Assembly: GCF_000422965.1 (NCBI RefSeq) | Contig: NZ_AUHB01000006.1 | Coordinates: 248,001 to 312,000, forward strand | DNA from: Pleomorphomonas oryzae DSM 16300 | GTDB lineage: Bacteria > Pseudomonadota > Alphaproteobacteria > Rhizobiales > Pleomorphomonadaceae | Direction: 5' to 3' | DNA: 64,000 bases | Part shown: positions 35,179-42,692 of the stretch, piece after piece | How the letters are laid out: each line of letters opens with the position of its first letter | Numbering within the stretch: the first letter of the stretch is position 1 | Notes under the pieces: model-generated | The model's database searches: none | The model's input: the letters and a program-made list of their open reading frames with translations, nothing else | What the model was told of the DNA's origin: nothing | Position numbers and translations under genes: made by a program

Positions 35179-35852
35179 GATACGCCCCTGGTCAGCATGT
35201 AGCCGATGCCGCGCAGGGTATGGATTTCGATTTGAGCACCAGCGGCGACCAGGCGCTTTCGGAGACGATGGACGAGAACTTCGATGGCGTTCGAGCTGAC
35301 CTCTTCGCCGAATCCATAGAGCGTCTCTTCAAAGGCGATCTTGGTGATGACGTTGCCGGTACGACGCATCAGAAGCTCCAGCGCTCCAAACTCGCGCCGG
35401 CTCAAATCGACGTCGCGCCCGTCGATGCGACAGAGCCGCATCGACGTGTCGAGGTTCACGTTGCCCTCCTGGAATATGATGCTGAGGGGCTGCCCTACCC
35501 TGCGGAGCTGAGCGCGGAGACGCGCGATGAGCTCGTCCATATTGAAGGGCTTTTTGAGATAGTCATCGGCGCCGGCGTTGAGGCCGGCGATGACATCCGA
35601 CGGCGCATCTCGCGCCGTCAGCAACAGGATGGGGCTCGCAACGCCCGCGTGGCGTAGCGCTTCGAGCAGTTCCATGCCGTCGCGATCGGGCAACCCAAGA
35701 TCGAGAACGATCGCATCGTAGGGCGTGGTGGCGGCGGCTTCCTCCGCGTCAAAGGCGGTCGTGAAGGTATCGACCGTAAAACCGTTGACTCGCAGGGCTT
35801 TGGCGACGGCGTCGCCAAGCGCTTTGTTGTCCTCGACGTAGAGAATGCGCAA
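35175..35852 (-). CDS. OmpR-family response regulator
   Basis: A 225-residue regulator with receiver domain (phospho-acceptor D51 in AIVLDLGLPDRDG, Lys in LKKPF) and a winged-helix effector ending TLRGIGYMLTR. It is the first gene of the two-component operon. The start appears to be TTG (codon at 35850-35852) with AAAGG 11 bases away, implying weak translation. No other start in frame gives the normal MRILYVEDN beginning. Confidence 0.9.
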   Translation of the reverse strand: MRILYVEDNKALGDAVAKALRVNGFTVDTFTTAFDAEEAAATTPYDAIVLDLGLPDRDGMELLEALRHAGVASPILLLTARDAPSDVIAGLNAGADDYLKKPFNMDELIARLRAQLRRVGQPLSIIFQEGNVNLDTSMRLCRIDGRDVDLSRREFGALELLMRRTGNVITKIAFEETLYGFGEEVSSNAIEVLVHRLRKRLVAAGAQIEIHTLRGIGYMLTRGVS

Positions 35853-35897
35853 TTCCGAAACAACCTTTGCCAGCCCGCGAGGCCAGTCTTGTTGTTC

Positions 35898-35925
35898 CGA
35901 ACCTGTCGGGCGTCTGTCGAACCTG
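35898..35925 (-). promoter_or_regulatory. CGAACCTG direct repeat upstream of the response-regulator gene
   Basis: CGAACCTG occurs at 35898-35905 and 35918-35925, 20 bases apart, about two helical turns. It lies 46 bases before the regulator start and may be an activator site or part of the promoter. Confidence 0.3.
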
Positions 35926-35963
35926 CCAGAAATACCGAGGCAACCCGCCCCGCACTCCCTGCT

Positions 35964-36665
35964 TCATCCCCAGGCAAGGTGCTGGAAAAGGGCTGGGACG
36001 CGATCGAGAGTCGGAAAGGTTTCGTCCGGTGTATAATCCGGCAGCGGCTTACGGCCGGTTCCCCGATCGATCCAAATGCAGCGGAACTCTAGATCTCGCG
36101 CCGCGACGAGATCGAGATGCGGGCTGGCGCAAATATGGACGACCTCGCCGCGACCAACGCCGAGAGCCGCATGCGCATAATCGAAGATCTGTCGGGTCGG
36201 CTTGTAGGCACCCGCTTGCTGGGCGGTGATCACCCGGTCGATATGCCCGCCAAGCTGGGCAACATTGCCGGCAATGATATCATCATCGGTATTGGAGACG
36301 ATGCAGAGCTTGAAGCCCTGTGCCTTCAGCGCACCGAGAGCCGCCACGACCTCCGGGAACGGCGGCATACGCGAGATGCTGCCGGTAAGGGTGTCGATAT
36401 CGGCAGGCGAATAGGTAAGATTGAGTTCGTCCATGGCGTGGCGTAGCCCCTCGCCCGCGACGGTGCGGAACGACTTGTGCGGCGGCTCGGCCTCGAGCGC
36501 GTGCTCGTATTTGTCGTAGACGCGGATCAGCGTCTCCGCATCGACATCGGAGCCGGGCCGCTTGGCGAGGATCGTGTTGACGGCCGCCAACAGACCCTCG
36601 TCCCATTGGATAAGCGTGCCGTAGCAATCGAAAGTCAGCCATTCGGGCCGGGGGCCGGAAAGCAT
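35964..36665 (-). CDS. HAD-family hydrolase (haloacid dehalogenase type II-like)
   Basis: A 233-residue HAD hydrolase. Nucleophile D13 is in TFDCYGTL, motif II Ser in CIVSNTDDD and motif III Lys in GAYKPTRQIF, followed by a HICASPHLDLVAARD motif. Members are dehalogenases or small phosphatases; which one is unclear. The ATG at 36665 follows AAGGAAAGGG; a longer frame upstream is not supported. A GntR regulator gene lies upstream on the same strand, and a palindrome shared with it lies before this gene. Confidence 0.85.
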   Translation of the reverse strand: MLSGPRPEWLTFDCYGTLIQWDEGLLAAVNTILAKRPGSDVDAETLIRVYDKYEHALEAEPPHKSFRTVAGEGLRHAMDELNLTYSPADIDTLTGSISRMPPFPEVVAALGALKAQGFKLCIVSNTDDDIIAGNVAQLGGHIDRVITAQQAGAYKPTRQIFDYAHAALGVGRGEVVHICASPHLDLVAARDLEFRCIWIDRGTGRKPLPDYTPDETFPTLDRVPALFQHLAWG

Positions 36666-36811
36666 GAGAATCCCTTTCCTTGAAGGCAGCGCGACCGCAC
36701 CGGCGCAACATGGCAAACAGGCTCGGAAACGCAGCACGATCCCGCCTTTGGGTCGGGCAAGACAGGCTCGCTGAAACCGATGAGTGTCACGAGTCCTTTC
36801 ATGTGTCAATC

Positions 36812-36826
36812 GATTGTCTGACAATC
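36812..36826. promoter_or_regulatory. Palindromic GntR operator candidate upstream of the HAD gene
   Basis: GATTGTC-T-GACAATC is a perfect 15-base palindrome 147 bases before the HAD start. Its core TTGTCxGACAA fits the T-GT/AC-A pattern of FadR/FCD regulators and closely resembles the site in front of the GntR gene itself. Confidence 0.6.
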
Positions 36827-36916
36827 TTCAAAGAAGACGATGCCCCTATTGACCCCAGCAAATTCTCCCCTGCCGGCGAATGGCACGAACGCCTCAAGGA
36901 ATGAAACTCAAAAAAA

Positions 36917-37612
36917 CTAATGTGCTCCAAGGGCGGCAAGATGCGCCACGAGCTTCTCGCCTTCCTGCTCGTTGTGGTCGATAGCAGCTCGGATGGCCCG
37001 CTGAACATCGCCCACGGTCAAGCTTTCGACGATGGGGCGATGCTGGCCGACAATCGTGGTCGGGTCCAAAAGAGCATCGCTGGAGGCAATGTAGATGCGG
37101 ACCTGCCGCTCGACTTGCGCATATTGCTCGGCCAGCCGACGATGCCCGGCGAGATCGATGATGGTACGGTGCAGGCCAAAATCGGCATCAGCGATCTGTT
37201 TGCGGTTGCCACCGGCGCAGGCCGACTTCAATTTGCCGAAAGCGTCATCGATTCGGGTGCTCATGGCCGACGCTCCGCCGCTGCGGATCTCGGTGGCTAC
37301 GAGCCTCGAGGCCAGCGCCTCCAGACTCGATCTGAGCGTATAGAGTTCCCAAGCGTCATGGGCGCTGAGCGACATCACCATCCAGCCGGTATAGGGGATC
37401 TGATCGATCAGCCCTTCTTGCGTCAGCTGGTGAAACGCAGTCCGGATCGTCGCGCGGGAAACACCGAGTTGCTCGGCCATGCGGATCTCGGTGAGCCGCG
37501 TACCAGGAGGTATTTTCCCTTCCAGAATACCCTGCCGCAAGGCCGAGGCAGTCTGCACCTCGGCGCTCAACTTTTGAACTTTGGGAATGTTGAATTCTGG
37601 CCCTGTCGACAT
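36917..37612 (-). CDS. GntR-family transcriptional regulator (FadR/FCD subfamily)
   Basis: A 231-residue regulator. The N-terminal winged helix spans residues 20-80 (LTEIRMAEQLGVSRATIRTAF), and the C-terminal FCD domain carries metal/ligand His residues in DFGLHRTIIDLAGHRRL and IVGQHRPIVESL. FCD proteins usually sense organic acids or acid sugars. A matching palindrome is found in front of both this gene and the HAD gene, indicating self-control and control of the hydrolase. Confidence 0.88.
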   Translation of the reverse strand: MSTGPEFNIPKVQKLSAEVQTASALRQGILEGKIPPGTRLTEIRMAEQLGVSRATIRTAFHQLTQEGLIDQIPYTGWMVMSLSAHDAWELYTLRSSLEALASRLVATEIRSGGASAMSTRIDDAFGKLKSACAGGNRKQIADADFGLHRTIIDLAGHRRLAEQYAQVERQVRIYIASSDALLDPTTIVGQHRPIVESLTVGDVQRAIRAAIDHNEQEGEKLVAHLAALGAH

Positions 37613-37639
37613 AATCGATGGCTAACACACCGATTGGCT

Positions 37640-37651
37640 ATTGTCGACAAT
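37640..37651. promoter_or_regulatory. Palindromic operator candidate of the GntR gene
   Basis: ATTGTCGACAAT is a perfect 12-base palindrome 28 bases before the GntR start. It shares both half-sites, ATTGTC and GACAAT, with the 36812-36826 site but lacks the one-base centre. Confidence 0.6.
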
Positions 37652-37732
37652 CGGGTCCAATAGAAAGCTAATCGACGTGGGTTCAAAGCCAACCTACCGA
37701 GATTATGAGCCTGTCGTGTCACCGTGCGGGCA

Positions 37733-38956
37733 TCACGACGTCGATAGCCTTGCGTGGGTACACTGAGATTTTGGCGCCAAGGACCGATGGACCGCGACCC
37801 GGTTGCGGCCACCGCTTTTGGCTGCATAGAGCGCGCGATCCGCAGCCGCGTGCAGGGCCTGAAAGTCGGCCCCGGCCTCGCCAACACCGGCAACGCCGCA
37901 ACTGACGGTCATAGCCACTGTTCCGGCAGGGACAGCGACACGAAGGTCGGCGGTCATGCGGCGGACGCGATCGGCCACCTCGACGGCTTCGTCCGTGACC
38001 CCGTTCGGCAAGAACAGCGCAAATTCCTCACCGCCAACGCGGGCGGCAATACCATCGGCCGAACCTGTTGTTGCCAGGATGGCTGCGAACGCAATCAAAG
38101 CGCGATCGCCGGTGGGATGCCCATAGGTGTCGTTGATCGTCTTGAAGTGGTCGATATCGAACAAGATCAAGGCCCCGCGCTCGTCACCATCGACCAGAGC
38201 AGGTTCGATACGACTGAAAAAATGGCCTCGGTTGGCCAGGCCAGTCAGAGAATCCGTTTCCGCGACAATACGGTAGCGGCGTTCCGAGCGTTGTCCGATC
38301 AGGACCAGCTGCAACAGGCCGAGAAACACCACGAAGATCGAGGACTCGGTGAACCGAAGCCCCATGCTGAGGCTGTTCGGCAGGACGACGGTGTTCGGAT
38401 CGATCGGCGCCGCGATTGACGCGGCGACCCAGTAGGCCTGCATCGCGGCGTGAGCGCCAACGAGGACCGTCGTCAGCGCCAGCGACGGCAGGGGCTCCTC
38501 CGGATAATGGCGAACCAGATCAGTGATGATGAATACAAAATAGACGAACTCGATGCCCGACAGGATGACCGCACGGGCATTCATATCATCCAAAATGGAA
38601 CTGGCCGACGCGATAGCGAACCAAACGAACATTCCGGCGCAGGCGACCCAGCGATCCCGGCGATGTATGCGACCGGTGAACTGACGATAGCCCAGCCAAA
38701 GATAGCCGAAAGACGCGAGGAGGACGGCGTCCGCAACAGTGACGGACAGAAGGTGTGGCACGCGGTCCCGCAAGGCAACCAGGAGCATGGTCAGAATGGC
38801 CAAACCAAAGGCCACGGCCCATGACAGAAGACAAAACTCGCGCCGGGATGACCACCAGGTTAGGAGCAGGCTGATACAAATGCAGCAGCTCGCCGCCGAC
38901 AGAATGAAGAAAAGGGTTGGAATATCGAGAAACTCGCTCAAGCCACCCCCCTTCAT
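37733..38956 (-). CDS. Membrane-bound diguanylate cyclase (GGDEF)
   Basis: A 407-residue enzyme that makes cyclic di-GMP. About seven hydrophobic helices fill residues 10-200, followed by a GGDEF domain with substrate residues FDIDHFKTINDTYGH and the active-site loop RVGGEEFALF. The inhibitory RxxD I-site normally five residues before GGEEF is absent. The frame continues 30 codons upstream, but the ATG at 38956 (behind GGAG) or the TTG 15 bases further in (behind AAGGGGGG) are better starts. Confidence 0.88.
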   Translation of the reverse strand: MKGGGLSEFLDIPTLFFILSAASCCICISLLLTWWSSRREFCLLSWAVAFGLAILTMLLVALRDRVPHLLSVTVADAVLLASFGYLWLGYRQFTGRIHRRDRWVACAGMFVWFAIASASSILDDMNARAVILSGIEFVYFVFIITDLVRHYPEEPLPSLALTTVLVGAHAAMQAYWVAASIAAPIDPNTVVLPNSLSMGLRFTESSIFVVFLGLLQLVLIGQRSERRYRIVAETDSLTGLANRGHFFSRIEPALVDGDERGALILFDIDHFKTINDTYGHPTGDRALIAFAAILATTGSADGIAARVGGEEFALFLPNGVTDEAVEVADRVRRMTADLRVAVPAGTVAMTVSCGVAGVGEAGADFQALHAAADRALYAAKSGGRNRVAVHRSLAPKSQCTHARLSTS

Positions 38957-39294
38957 TCTCCGGCCATTAACAAGAAGACAAGTATAAACGCGTAGTCGTG
39001 TGGTACTCTGTCTTCGCGAATTGAGCTGAAGAGCGCCCCCTTCCACGTTAGCCTAGCATGCCGAGTCTAAAGACAGCATAAATCGCGTTGACATGACCGC
39101 ACGGAAGCTTCGCGCGACGAGGTGATGCACCGACCGATCGCAGCGGCGGCCGACACCAAGACGATGGCACGCGCGAAGCCATAGGTCAGTGCTGCGAGGA
39201 TCGCCGGCAGTTCGGCAAGGCGCATCGACCAACACGGTGTGAAGCCATGTCTCGTCAGCCTACAGCCTTGTCCGCAAGACTTCTGGCGGGCGAA
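38957..39294. other. Intergenic region between GGDEF gene and rpiA
   Basis: 338 bases without a convincing gene. A minus-strand frame of 52 codons (39067-39225) starts with a hydrophobic helix but has no ribosome site and a poor second half; it may be a decayed gene fragment. The left part should hold the promoter of the cyclase gene. Confidence 0.4.
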
Positions 39295-40014
39295 CTACCG
39301 CGTTGTCGCCTTCGGACCGCGCTCAAGATGGCGAATCCCGTCCTCTCCCGCCACGACCAGGTCGGAGGCGATGCCGATGAACAACCCGTGCCCGACGAGC
39401 CCGGCCCGAGCTTCCAGTTTGCCGGCCAGCTCCGAGGGATTGTTGATCGGGTCGAATCGGCAGTCGAGGATGATGTTGTCCTGATCGGTGCGGAAAAGGC
39501 CGCCTTCGCCCGGCCGCAGCGTGACTTCGGCGCCAAGACTTTTCAGGAAACGCGCCTGTGACCGCCACCCGAACTCCAGCACTTCCACCGGTAGTGGCCA
39601 GTGCGTGCCGAGCCGGGGCGACAGCTTGCCGGCATCCGCGACGATTACGACCCGGCGGCTGGCCTCAGCCACGATCTTCTCACGCAGCAAGGCACCGCCG
39701 CCGCCCTTGATCAGCTCCATCGCCGGATCCACCTCGTCGGCGCCATCAATGGTGAGGTCGATCTCGCGTGGAATATCGTCCGTCAGCATGGGGATGCCCA
39801 GCGCGCGAGCGGCGGCATCGGTGGCGCGCGACGTCGCGATGGCCACGATATCGTAGAGATCACCTTCGTGAAGCCGGGAAGCGATCTTGCGGGTGGCAAA
39901 GATCGCCGTCGATCCGGTACCAAGACCGACCACCATGCCGGATTGCACCAGCGAAGCCGCATGCTCTCCGGCCATTTGCTTAAAGAGGGGCGCCGACGCG
40001 GCAAGATTGGGCAT
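39295..40014 (-). CDS. rpiA: Ribose-5-phosphate isomerase A
   Basis: RpiA interconverts ribose 5-phosphate and ribulose 5-phosphate in the pentose phosphate pathway. The 239-residue protein shows GLGTGSTA near the start, the catalytic DGADEVDPAMELIKGGGGALLREKIVA and the closing GHGLFIGIASDLVVAG. The ATG at 40014 is preceded by GGAG; the codon before it is GTG and could also serve. Confidence 0.95.
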   Translation of the reverse strand: MPNLAASAPLFKQMAGEHAASLVQSGMVVGLGTGSTAIFATRKIASRLHEGDLYDIVAIATSRATDAAARALGIPMLTDDIPREIDLTIDGADEVDPAMELIKGGGGALLREKIVAEASRRVVIVADAGKLSPRLGTHWPLPVEVLEFGWRSQARFLKSLGAEVTLRPGEGGLFRTDQDNIILDCRFDPINNPSELAGKLEARAGLVGHGLFIGIASDLVVAGEDGIRHLERGPKATTR

Positions 40015-40058
40015 CACACGGTCTCCAGGATACTAACAGATTGTTTCTGGAGAGAGAT

Positions 40059-40132
40059 TGGCTGGGGGACCTGGATTCGAACCAAGACGAACGGAGTCAG
40101 AGTCCGTCATTCTACCGTTAAATTATCCCCCA
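40059..40132 (-). tRNA. tRNA-Gln (anticodon CTG)
   Basis: A 74-base tRNA with encoded CCA. The acceptor stem TGGGGGA pairs with TCCCCCA, the anticodon stem ACGGA/TCCGT holds the loop CTCTGAC (anticodon CTG), and the T arm has GGTTCGAATCC. The gene lies between rpiA and an unknown gene. Confidence 0.96.
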
Positions 40133-40524
40133 GCGGGACTCCGACGGTTCGGAGGCGACGACGAAGGGGCGCTTCATCGGCTGCGGCGTTCTGGTACCCG
40201 ATCGGAATTGCCCTGTCAAGGCGCCGGCAAAGTGTCCGGCACACCACGCAGCAGGGCGCGAATTTGCGGCACCAAGCCAACCAAGCCGCGCAAGTTGCCG
40301 GACTTGGCCCTTATTACGGATGATACTAATGACAATGATCTTTAAGGTATATTAAGAAAGTCGCAGCCAAAAGTCGCGCCGCGGCCTGACGCTTCAAATG
40401 TTTCCGTGCCAATATGGCGGTTACGCGATCGCGCCAAGACGCCGGCCGCCGCAAGGCATACCGGCCCAGAACAACGATAGCGACGCGCACCAGTCGCCCT
40501 GACAATGGACTACGCTGCACCCTG
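40133..40524. other. Region upstream of tRNA-Gln and before the unknown gene
   Basis: 392 bases with no supported gene. The minus strand carries the tRNA promoter candidate. Codon use of frames through this region, on either strand, is not protein-like. Confidence 0.4.
40191..40219 (-). promoter_or_regulatory. Promoter candidate for tRNA-Gln
   Basis: On the minus strand a perfect TTGACA (40214-40219) is followed after 17 bases by TACCAG (40191-40196). Transcription would begin about 50 bases before the tRNA. The -10 box is weak. Confidence 0.4.
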
Positions 40525-40932
40525 ATGCCGTGGACGAGTTTTGCCCATGATCTCCCGCCGGAAGAGCCGGGAGCGCCTGACGATAGCGGTGCCTTGCTGC
40601 GCTTGATGCAGCTTGTGCTGGCTGGCGTCGACGCTTCTGGAAGCGAGGGCTGCCGTCTCACGCGTGATTCGGCTATCGTCAGCGTTGCCCGGGCGCTGGT
40701 CGGCGAGGCGACCGATTGGACCTCTGCCAGCCGCACCGCCACCATGGCGCTGCGTGATCTTGTCTGGCGCGTCGATACGGCGCGCGGCCTCTTGCTCGAC
40801 AAGGTCAGCGACCGCGCCCGCAAGGAGGTAGAGGCGCTGCTCGACACGGCAGACATCCACGCTTTTCTGAAAACTGCCCTTGGCAAGCCCCGCGCGGCGC
40901 AAGATCGCGAAGAAATCGCCGGCGACGGTTGA
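40525..40932 (+). CDS. Hypothetical protein upstream of prfC
   Basis: A 135-residue, probably helical, soluble protein with strong G/C preference at third codon positions from about residue 20 onward, unlike the antisense frames, which read as Ser/Arg-rich shadows. The stretch SALLRLMQLVLAGVDASG-like and the C-terminal KEVEALLDTADIHAFLK look like packed helices. The frame is open further upstream, but that part looks random, so the ATG at 40525 was chosen. No family recognised. It lies 58 bases before prfC. Confidence 0.5.
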   Translation: MPWTSFAHDLPPEEPGAPDDSGALLRLMQLVLAGVDASGSEGCRLTRDSAIVSVARALVGEATDWTSASRTATMALRDLVWRVDTARGLLLDKVSDRARKEVEALLDTADIHAFLKTALGKPRAAQDREEIAGDG

Positions 40933-40990
40933 CAAACGGGTCGCCGCGTTGTGGTTTGGCGGCCTTTCCGGGACCGCCGCGAGATCACAC

Positions 40991-42601
40991 ATGAGCAGCC
41001 TTGAATCCACCTCCGCCGAAGCGCGGCTTCACCGCGAAATCGAGCGGCGGCGCACCTTCGCCATTATCTCGCATCCCGACGCCGGCAAGACGACGCTGAC
41101 GGAAAAGCTGCTGCTGTTCGGCGGTGCCATCCAGATGGCCGGCCAGGTGCGCGCCCGTGGCGAAAACCGCCGCACCCGCTCCGACTGGATGAAGATCGAA
41201 CGCGACCGCGGCATCTCCGTCGTCACCTCGGTGATGACCTTCGAATATGGCGGCAATGTCTTCAACCTCCTGGACACGCCAGGCCACGAAGACTTCTCCG
41301 AAGACACCTACCGCACGCTGACCGCCGTCGACAGCGCCATCATGGTGATCGACGCCGCCAAGGGCATCGAGGATCGCACGCGCAAGCTGTTCGAAGTTTG
41401 CCGCATGCGCGACATACCCATCGTCACCTTCGTCAACAAGCTCGACCGCGAGGCGCGCGACCCGTTCGAAACGCTAGATGAGATCGAGAAGACGCTGGCC
41501 CTCGACACGGCGCCGATCACCTGGCCGGTCGGCTCGGGCAAGGAGTTCATCGGCACCTATGACCTCAAGCGCCGCCAGACGCGCCTGATGAACGAAAAGG
41601 GTGATGACCACCGCGACGAGATCGGCGACGACAAGCTGAATGAGCTTCTGGAGCAGCGCTATCTGACCGAGCTCAGGGAAGGCATCGATCTCGCCGCCGA
41701 GGGCACCAATGCCTTCGACCTCCAGTCCTTCCGCGAGGGCCACCTGACGCCGGTGTTCTGGGGCTCGGCGCTGCGCAACTTCGGCATCAAGGACATCCTG
41801 GATGGCCTCGCCGCCTATGCCCCTCCTCCGCGCGATCAGGCGGCCAGCACCCGCGTGGTCAAGGCGGAGGAGCCGAAGATGAGCGCCTTCGTCTTCAAGA
41901 TCCAGGCGAACATGGACCCCAACCACCGCGACCGCATCGCCTTCGTGCGCCTGTGCTCGGGCAAGCTCAATCGCGGCATGAAGGTCAAACATGTCCGGAC
42001 GCAGAAGACCATCGGCCTCACCGCGCCGCAGTTCTTCTTCGCCCAGGACCGCCAGATCGCCGACGAGGCCTGGGCCGGCGACGTGGTGGGCATTCCCAAC
42101 CATGGCACGCTCAGGATCGGCGATACGTTGACCGAGGGCGAGAACCTCACCTTCGTCGGTGTGCCGAGCTTTGCGCCGGAAATCCTGCGCCGCGTCCGCC
42201 TGGAAGACGCCATGAAGGCCAAGAAGCTGAGGCAGGCGCTGCAGGAGCTTGCCGAGGAAGGCGTCGTGCAGGTGTTCCGCCCCGTCGACGGCTCGCCGAC
42301 CCTGGTGGGCTTTGTCGGCGCCCTGCAGCTCGACGTGCTGCAAGGCCGCCTCGAGCAGGAATACGGCCTCGAGGTGGGCTTCGAGGTCAGCCAGTACAAT
42401 ATGGCGCGCTGGCTGGCCGGCGAGCATCAGGATGTCACCGACTTCCAGAATGGCAATCGCTCGGCCATGGCCGAGGACGTCGACGGCGACCCGGTGCTGC
42501 TCGCCACCTCCGGCTACGCCTTCAACTACATCAAGGAGAAGTGGCCGAAGATCCGCTTCACCGACATCAAGGAAACCCAGGCGCGGGCAGTGGAGGCGTA
42601 A
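40991..42601 (+). CDS. prfC: Peptide chain release factor 3
   Basis: RF3 is the GTPase that frees RF1 and RF2 from the ribosome after termination. The 536-residue protein has G1 SHPDAGKTTLTEK, switch II LDTPGHEDFSEDTYR, and G4 FVNKLDREARDP, followed by the domain 2 barrel and the RF3 C-terminal domain. The frame continues upstream, but the ATG at 40991 gives the standard N-terminus. A terminator follows. Confidence 0.96.
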   Translation: MSSLESTSAEARLHREIERRRTFAIISHPDAGKTTLTEKLLLFGGAIQMAGQVRARGENRRTRSDWMKIERDRGISVVTSVMTFEYGGNVFNLLDTPGHEDFSEDTYRTLTAVDSAIMVIDAAKGIEDRTRKLFEVCRMRDIPIVTFVNKLDREARDPFETLDEIEKTLALDTAPITWPVGSGKEFIGTYDLKRRQTRLMNEKGDDHRDEIGDDKLNELLEQRYLTELREGIDLAAEGTNAFDLQSFREGHLTPVFWGSALRNFGIKDILDGLAAYAPPPRDQAASTRVVKAEEPKMSAFVFKIQANMDPNHRDRIAFVRLCSGKLNRGMKVKHVRTQKTIGLTAPQFFFAQDRQIADEAWAGDVVGIPNHGTLRIGDTLTEGENLTFVGVPSFAPEILRRVRLEDAMKAKKLRQALQELAEEGVVQVFRPVDGSPTLVGFVGALQLDVLQGRLEQEYGLEVGFEVSQYNMARWLAGEHQDVTDFQNGNRSAMAEDVDGDPVLLATSGYAFNYIKEKWPKIRFTDIKETQARAVEA

Positions 42602-42641
42602 AGCCAAGCCCTCCGCCCATCAGTCGCAGCTCAGAATGCAA

Positions 42642-42675
42642 AAGGCCGGGCATTACGCCCGGCCTTCGCTTTTTT
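42642..42675 (+). terminator. Rho-independent terminator after prfC (bidirectional)
   Basis: AAGGCCGGGC (42642-42651) pairs with GCCCGGCCTT (42657-42666), then CGCTTTTTT. On the minus strand the same stem is followed by TTTTGC, so it can also end the peptide-transport operon. Confidence 0.85.
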
Positions 42676-42692
42676 AGAGACTTATGCCACCG

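Noticed and set aside
36680-36904. 74-codon plus-strand frame in the GntR-HAD gap
   Set aside because: It covers the palindromic operator and has no ribosome site.
40326-41010. Minus-strand frames opposite the unknown gene before prfC
   Set aside because: They are Ser/Arg-rich or lack third-position bias, while the plus-strand frame has the codon use of real genes here.
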